Shown here piece by piece: positions 6,146-9,539 of a stretch of 9,539 bases of DNA (position 1 is its first letter; the number at the start of each line of letters is the position of its first letter). The translations under genes and the position numbers were made by a program. The notes under the pieces are model-generated. The model was not told the DNA's origin. It saw only the letters and a program-made list of their open reading frames with translations, and did not search any database. Source of the DNA: Dehalococcoidia bacterium UBA2160 (GTDB taxonomy: Bacteria; Chloroflexota; Dehalococcoidia; Lucifugimonadales; UBA1123); the NCBI GenBank assembly GCA_002328865.1, contig DCWO01000077.1, positions 1 through 9,539 of the forward strand, read 5' to 3'.

Positions 6146-7141
6146 CTATCCCTCGATCGCGTTCTCGAGGATGCGGATGCGCCTTACATTGCCTGCTCGG
6201 TCGAGCTCCAAGGCGATGAGGTCCATGCGCCAATCGTCCCAGCGGCGTTCGGAGGTTTGGAGGTATTCTTCGGCGGCGGCGATGAGCTTTCGGCTCTTGG
6301 CAGGGGTGATCGATTCTTCGGGGGAGACGTGGGCGGAGCGGCGTCGGGCTCGGACCTCGCAGAACACCAGCGTGCCGTCTTGCTCGGCGATGATGTCGAT
6401 CTCGCCTCGGCGGGTTCGGTAGTTGGTGTCGAGCACGTTGTAGCCCAGAAATCGCAGGTGGCCCGCCGCGACGGCTTCGGCCTGGCTGCCGATGCTCGGC
6501 GAGCGTTGCGGAGCGGGCGACAGCGCCTCGCGGACTCGACCGAATGTCAGGCGATGGATTGGGCAGGGGCCGTGCTCGGTGAGCGCCTTCAGATGAGACG
6601 CTGTTCCGTACCCTTTGTTGCTGGCGAATCCGTATCGCGGGAACTGGGAGTCGAGGTTGGCCATCAATCGGTCGCGCTCGACTTTCGCGGCGATCGATGC
6701 GGCGGCGATGGACAGGCATCGGGCGTCGCCCTTCTTGAGCGCCTGTTGCGGGAGGTTGACGCCCGGCAGGGGGAACGCGTCGAGGAGCAGGTAGTCGGGC
6801 GCCACTGTCATCGACTCCAGCGCGCGTTTGATCGCGAGGCGTGTCGCGGGCGCGATGCCCATCGAGTCGATCTCCTGCGACGAGCTGTAGCCGACGGCCA
6901 CCGACACGGCCTCGCGTCTGATCGCTTCGTACGCGGTCGCTCGTTGCTGGAGCGAGAGCTTCTTGCTGTCGTTGACCAGGTCGACCCAGTCGCCCTCGGG
7001 CTCGCGAGGGAGCACCGCGACGCCTGCGCTGACCGGGCCGGCCAGCGGTCCGCGTCCGGCCTCGTCCACTCCCGCAACCGCCGAATATCCCTGGGCGTAC
7101 AGGCTCGACTCGAGGTCGTAGGTGGGACGGGACGGACTCAT
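6146..7141 (-). CDS. rnhB: RNase HII fused to a YraN-type (UPF0102) nuclease domain
   Basis: This single 331-residue protein contains two modules normally encoded separately. Residues 18-205 are RNase HII, which removes ribonucleotides from DNA-RNA hybrids. They carry GVDEAGRGPLAGPV (Asp26, Glu27), NDSKKLS, the third acidic Asp121 in LLLDAF, SIAAKVERD (Asp157), NKGYGT, and GPCPIHRLTF (191-200). Residues 218-331 match YraN, a restriction-endonuclease-fold family: GSQAEAVAA, NYRTRRGEIDII (Glu247, Asp249) and VFCEVRARR (Glu262). The usual lysine of that ExK is Arg264 here. A roughly 15-residue Ser/Pro linker joins them. rnhB and yraN are neighbours in many genomes, so the fusion is a natural derivative and both halves look intact. 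The ATG overlaps the dinB copy 1 stop as ATGA; ribosome binding is weak, implying coupled translation. Confidence 0.94.
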   Translation of the reverse strand: MSPSRPTYDLESSLYAQGYSAVAGVDEAGRGPLAGPVSAGVAVLPREPEGDWVDLVNDSKKLSLQQRATAYEAIRREAVSVAVGYSSSQEIDSMGIAPATRLAIKRALESMTVAPDYLLLDAFPLPGVNLPQQALKKGDARCLSIAAASIAAKVERDRLMANLDSQFPRYGFASNKGYGTASHLKALTEHGPCPIHRLTFGRVREALSPAPQRSPSIGSQAEAVAAGHLRFLGYNVLDTNYRTRRGEIDIIAEQDGTLVFCEVRARRRSAHVSPEESITPAKSRKLIAAAEEYLQTSERRWDDWRMDLIALELDRAGNVRRIRILENAIEG

Positions 7142-7737
7142 TTGCCCAGGCCGCGTTGAATGCCTCTGAGGTAGGCCATCTGACCGACGTGTTGGGCCTC
7201 CTCGACGATCAGGTGACTGAACATGTTGGCTATTGTGTAGCCCTGTCTTGGTCCCGGATCGGGAGATTCTGGCAGCGTGGCTTCCGTTATGGAATCCAGG
7301 TAGCGGTAGGTCTCCGCGCGGACGGCGTCATAGTACGCCATCATCTGCTCCAAGTCGAAAGCCGGGAGATCGCGGACCTGCTCGGCGGTGTAACCGGCGC
7401 CGTGGTCCTGTTCCGGGATGCCGAACCGCTCATGCCAACCGTCGCGTTGCCACACCGAATCGGCATGTCGCGCGAAAAACTGGATCCAGTGGTCCTCGAC
7501 GCGGGCCATGTGCCAGACGGCGAAATCGATGTGGTGGGACTCAGGAGCGGGTTGGAAGCGCCGCTCATCAGGGGTGAGTCCCTTCAGCGCGTCCTTGAGC
7601 TCCCCCAGGTACTCGTCAAACCCGAAGCGGATGATGTCTTTGAAGTCCATTGCGTTCCTGCCCTGCATTCGATGGCGCGTCGGCGGGTGGACCAGTCTCG
7701 ATGGTCCCGCCGCCGACCTAATCTCCGTCGCAAAAGA
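7066..7737 (-). repeat. Tandem duplication, copy A (672 bp)
   Basis: This copy holds the first 25 codons of the live rnhB, the complete dinB copy 1, and a decayed mnmA 3' end. It aligns with 7738-8412 along its whole length at an offset of 672, rising to 675 after a 3-base deletion inside the mnmA remnant. Each copy is bordered by CCAC (7066-7069, 7738-7741, 8413-8416). Confidence 0.92.
7138..7650 (-). CDS. DinB-family protein, copy 1
   Basis: This 170-residue helical-bundle protein belongs to the DinB/YfiT-like superfamily, whose members bind a divalent metal and include thiol-dependent transferases and hydrolases; this one's substrate is unknown. Candidate metal ligands are His47 (FAVWHMARVED), His146 (NMFSH) and His154 (EEAQHVGQ). 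It is gap-free against dinB copy 2, with about 127 of 170 identical residues by hand count, conserved mainly around these histidines. I chose ATG 7650 because it matches the sister gene and keeps the same GGGCAGGAACGCA leader as ribosome binding site; the in-frame ATG at 7668 would place that site inside the gene. The stop overlaps the rnhB start. It arose by the tandem duplication described for this block. Confidence 0.9.
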   Translation of the reverse strand: MDFKDIIRFGFDEYLGELKDALKGLTPDERRFQPAPESHHIDFAVWHMARVEDHWIQFFARHADSVWQRDGWHERFGIPEQDHGAGYTAEQVRDLPAFDLEQMMAYYDAVRAETYRYLDSITEATLPESPDPGPRQGYTIANMFSHLIVEEAQHVGQMAYLRGIQRGLGK

Positions 7738-7741
7738 CCAC
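7651..7741 (-). pseudogene. Remnant of the mnmA 3' end
   Basis: Read on the minus strand from the junction, this stretch aligns codon by codon with MnmA residues 340-371. VVFCDGD, a TAG stop in place of Glu347, then VGGGTIETGPPAD and SNAGQERN match VVFYDGEEV, IGGGIIETASPID and SNEGQERN. One codon (Ile349) is deleted. It is a dead fragment left by the duplication. Its last bases still supply the ribosome binding site of dinB copy 1, which may explain their conservation. Confidence 0.9.
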
Positions 7742-7813
7742 GCCTGCGATCGCCGAGTAGCCCTGTGCGCATAGGCTCGACTCGAGGTCGTAGTTGGGAC
7801 GAGATGGGGTCAC
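7718..7813 (-). pseudogene. Chimeric 31-codon ORF: rnhB start joined to mnmA end
   Basis: Beginning with GTG (7813-7811), which overlaps the dinB copy 2 stop as GTGA, this ORF encodes a near copy of RNase HII residues 1-25: TPSRPNYDLESSL, then CAQGYSAIAGV. It continues in frame into the MnmA-derived VFCDGD before TAG (7720-7718). Against the live rnhB I count 4 amino-acid changes in 25 and about 15 base changes in 75, ten of them at third codon positions. It is too short for any RNase HII activity and lacks Asp26. It may still be translated by coupling to dinB copy 2. It is listed as a pseudogene because its origin is clear. Confidence 0.85.
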
Positions 7814-8412
7814 TTGCCGATGCCGCGCTGAATTCCTCTCAGGTATGCCACCTGGCCGACGTGCTGAGCTTCCTCGACCATCACGTGGCTGAACATGTTG
7901 GCGATGGTGTAGCCGGGCCTGCGTTCGGCGTGAGGTGTCTCGGCCAGCGTGTCAGCGGTGATGGAGTCCAGAAACCGAATGGTTTCGACGCGGACCGCGT
8001 CGTAGTACGCGAGCATCCGGTCCATGTCGAACTCCGCTAGGTCACGGACCTGTTCGGCGGTGTATCCGAAGCCGCTGTCGCGCTCCGGCATGCCGAACTG
8101 TTCGTGCCATTTGTCGCGCTGCCAGACGGTTTCGGCGTGTTGCGCAAACCGCATGAGCCAGTCGTCCTCGACCCGCGCCATGTGCCAGACGGCGAAATCG
8201 ATGTGATGAGACTCCGGGTCGGGTTGAAACCGTCGTTCCTCAGGCGTGAGCCCGTCGAGCGCTTCTTTCAGCTCCTCCAGGAACTCCTGAAACCCGAGCC
8301 GGATGATGTCTTTGAAGTCCATTGCGTTCCTGCCCTTCGTTCGATGCTGGGTCGATCGGCGACGCGGTCTCGATGATGCCGCCGCCGATGACCTCTTCTC
8401 CGTCGTAAAACA
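7738..8412 (-). repeat. Tandem duplication, copy B (675 bp)
   Basis: This copy holds the rnhB 5' remnant, the complete dinB copy 2, and the live 3' end of mnmA. It is head-to-tail with copy A. Here the mnmA end is functional and the rnhB start is dead; in copy A the reverse holds. This is exactly what a single tandem duplication between mnmA and rnhB predicts. Confidence 0.92.
7810..8322 (-). CDS. DinB-family protein, copy 2
   Basis: This is the paralogue of copy 1, also 170 residues, with the same candidate ligands (His47, His146, His154) and the long shared blocks PESHHIDFAVWHMARVED (36-53), GYTAEQVRDL (86-95), GYTIANMFSH (137-146) and AYLRGIQRG (159-167). Differences cluster outside these, for instance at 54-65, 96-104 and 127-136, suggesting that both copies stay folded and metal-binding while surface or substrate residues drift. 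The ATG at 8322 lies inside the 3' end of mnmA in another frame, with AGGA five bases upstream. Translation is probably coupled to mnmA. Substrate and role are unknown. Confidence 0.9.
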   Translation of the reverse strand: MDFKDIIRLGFQEFLEELKEALDGLTPEERRFQPDPESHHIDFAVWHMARVEDDWLMRFAQHAETVWQRDKWHEQFGMPERDSGFGYTAEQVRDLAEFDMDRMLAYYDAVRVETIRFLDSITADTLAETPHAERRPGYTIANMFSHVMVEEAQHVGQVAYLRGIQRGIGK

Positions 8413-9433
8413 CCACGGCTTGCCCCGGCGTCACGGCTCGTTGCGGCGCGTCGAAATTCAATTCCGCCGTGCCGTCTCCCGGGATGAGCGTGGCGGATGC
8501 GTGGATGGCTTTGTAGCGGATCTTCGCCGTCACCCGTGTCGGGCCATCCGGTGCATGTCCGCTGACGTAGCTTACCTTTGACGCCCACAAACGCATCTGG
8601 TCCAGCTCGTGCCGCGGTCCCAAGACAACCTGGTTGGTCTCGGCGACGATGCGGGTGACGTATATGGGTTCGCCGGTGTTGCCGGGCAGTCCCAGGCGTC
8701 GGCGCTGACCCACGGTGAAGTGCTGTATGCCTTCGTGTCTGCCGAGAACGGCGCCGGCCGAGTCCACGAAATCGCCCGGCTTGGATCGAGTGCGGTCGGC
8801 GACGAAACGGCGGTAGTCGTTGTCGGGTATGAAGCATATCTCCTGGCTGTCCGGTTTGTCCGCCACGAGCAGCCCTGCGTCGGCGGCGATGCGCCGAATC
8901 TCGGACTTCGGATACTCGCCGACGGGCAGCATCAACCGGCCCAGCTCGGATTGCCCCAGCGTGAACAGAACGTACGACTGGTCTTTGCTCTCGTCGACGC
9001 CCTTCAGCAGCCTGATGCGGTCGCCGTCGCAGCGGACTCTGGCGTAGTGTCCGGTTGCGATGAAATCGGCGTCGAGGAACATGGAGCGGCGGAGAAGGAA
9101 ATCGAACTTGATCTTGTCGTTGCAAGCGAGGCAGGGATGGGGAGTTCGGCCCCGGTCGTACTCACGCACAAAGTAGTCCACCACGTGTTCCTGGAACTCG
9201 CGCTCGAAGTTCTGGAAGTAGTGCCGAACCCCGAGCATTTGACACACCCGGCGGGCGTCGTCGACGTCCTCGATGCTGCAGCACGTCCGGCCGACTCTGG
9301 CGTTGGGTCGTTCCAGCGTCCAAAGTCGCATCGTCACGCCCACCACCTCGTAGCCTTGCTGCTGGAGCAGCAAAGCCGCGACGGAGGAGTCGACGCCTCC
9401 GCTCATGGCCACGACAACACGACCCTTGCTCAT
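8240..9433 (-). CDS. mnmA: tRNA-specific 2-thiouridylase MnmA
   Basis: This 397-residue enzyme makes 2-thiouridine at position 34 of tRNAs for Lys, Glu and Gln, adenylating the base and then accepting sulfur on its cysteines. It shows the ATP PP-loop SGGVDSS (11-17), CCSIEDVDDAR (51-61), the catalytic cysteine region TPHPCLACND (98-106, Cys104 the likely nucleophile), the second catalytic cysteine Cys200 in SQEICFIPD, and HFTVGQRRRLG. The conserved family sequence ends near GGGIIE (355). A further 42-residue tail follows, rich in Arg, Gly and Pro, whose last 27 or so codons read over dinB copy 2 in a different frame (83-bp overlap). The ATG at 9433 fits family N-termini, yet the preceding bases (GTCCCCT) contain no ribosome binding site. 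It is the first gene of the block. Confidence 0.95.
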   Translation of the reverse strand: MSKGRVVVAMSGGVDSSVAALLLQQQGYEVVGVTMRLWTLERPNARVGRTCCSIEDVDDARRVCQMLGVRHYFQNFEREFQEHVVDYFVREYDRGRTPHPCLACNDKIKFDFLLRRSMFLDADFIATGHYARVRCDGDRIRLLKGVDESKDQSYVLFTLGQSELGRLMLPVGEYPKSEIRRIAADAGLLVADKPDSQEICFIPDNDYRRFVADRTRSKPGDFVDSAGAVLGRHEGIQHFTVGQRRRLGLPGNTGEPIYVTRIVAETNQVVLGPRHELDQMRLWASKVSYVSGHAPDGPTRVTAKIRYKAIHASATLIPGDGTAELNFDAPQRAVTPGQAVVFYDGEEVIGGGIIETASPIDPASNEGQERNGLQRHHPARVSGVPGGAERSARRAHA

Positions 9434-9445
9434 AGGGGACAGCGT

Positions 9446-9473
9446 AGCATAGGGGTTGTGGGGTGCTCAACAA
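9446..9473 (-). promoter_or_regulatory. Possible mnmA promoter with a very short leader
   Basis: On the minus strand TTGTTG (9473-9468), a 16-bp spacer, and TATGCT (9451-9446) resemble a weak sigma-70-type promoter. Transcription would begin near 9439, only about five bases before the mnmA ATG, matching the absence of a ribosome binding site. The rest of the end of the window (to 9539) shows no clear gene. A plus-strand ATG at 9536 could open a divergent gene but cannot be judged. Confidence 0.3.
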
Positions 9474-9539
9474 AAACGGGTCGATCGAGGGGTGGGTGAG
9501 TGGATTCGGCGAGGGATGAACACGTAGACTGGGCATGAA

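Noticed and set aside
7651..7668. Upstream ATG at 7668 as start of dinB copy 1
   Set aside because: It would put the conserved GGGCAGGAACGCA ribosome binding site inside the gene. The sister copy starts at the equivalent of 7650.
7651..7809. Regulatory or transposon sequence between the two dinB genes
   Set aside because: The entire stretch is explained as joined rnhB and mnmA remnants. There are no terminal inverted repeats or transposase.
6098..9499. Several plus-strand open frames of 290-350 codons opposite rnhB, dinB and mnmA
   Set aside because: All mirror conserved minus-strand genes and show no domain. The similarity between two of them only reflects the dinB duplication.
9516..9539. 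Plus-strand gene starting at ATG 9516 or 9536
   Set aside because: ATG 9516 meets a TAG after three codons, and 9536 leaves only one codon in the window, so neither can be judged.

Overview
The window is a densely coded, GC-rich bacterial chromosomal segment. Genes run mostly on the minus strand, intergenic gaps are short, and stop/start overlaps are frequent. An RNase HII fused to a YraN-type nuclease, a two-component 2-oxo acid dehydrogenase E1 with AcoX, and DinB-family genes together would fit a Chloroflexota-like or other deep-branching GC-rich bacterium. That placement is tentative; no rRNA or tRNA is present to anchor it.

Positions 4514 to 127 (minus strand) hold an acetoin-dehydrogenase-type operon: E1 alpha, E1 beta, E2, then AcoX. 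Ribosome binding sites precede each gene, and a consensus extended -10 box (TGCTATAAT) with an overlapping inverted repeat lies upstream. The E2 has one lipoyl domain but two tandem E3-binding domains. It is separated from AcoX by a single TGA in the same reading frame. No E3 (dihydrolipoamide dehydrogenase) gene is in the window. E1 decarboxylates a 2-oxo acid or cleaves acetoin using ThDP, and E2 passes the acyl group to CoA. AcoX is a kinase-fold companion of uncertain function.

Positions 4723 to 5387 (plus strand) hold a small two-gene toxin-antitoxin cassette: a MntA nucleotidyltransferase antitoxin and a HepT (HEPN RNase) toxin, overlapping by 4 bases. It looks more AT-rich than its surroundings and is probably mobile. 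A lone minus-strand lipoprotein gene of unknown function (5909 to 5469) converges on it.

Positions 9433 to 6146 (minus strand) read mnmA, dinB copy 2, dinB copy 1, then an rnhB-yraN fusion. This block carries the most striking structure in the window, a fossilised tandem duplication of about 672 bp. Its unit runs from the 3' end of mnmA, through dinB, to codon 25 of rnhB. The 159 bp between the two dinB genes is neither promoter nor spacer: it is a fused remnant of the rnhB 5' end and the mnmA 3' end, joined at a CCAC/GTGG microhomology. The remnant still contains a GTG-initiated 31-codon chimeric ORF that overlaps the dinB copy 2 stop exactly as the real rnhB overlaps the dinB copy 1 stop. 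The two DinB proteins are gap-free over 170 residues with about 127 identities (my hand count). I see no CRISPR array, insertion sequence, tRNA or rRNA.
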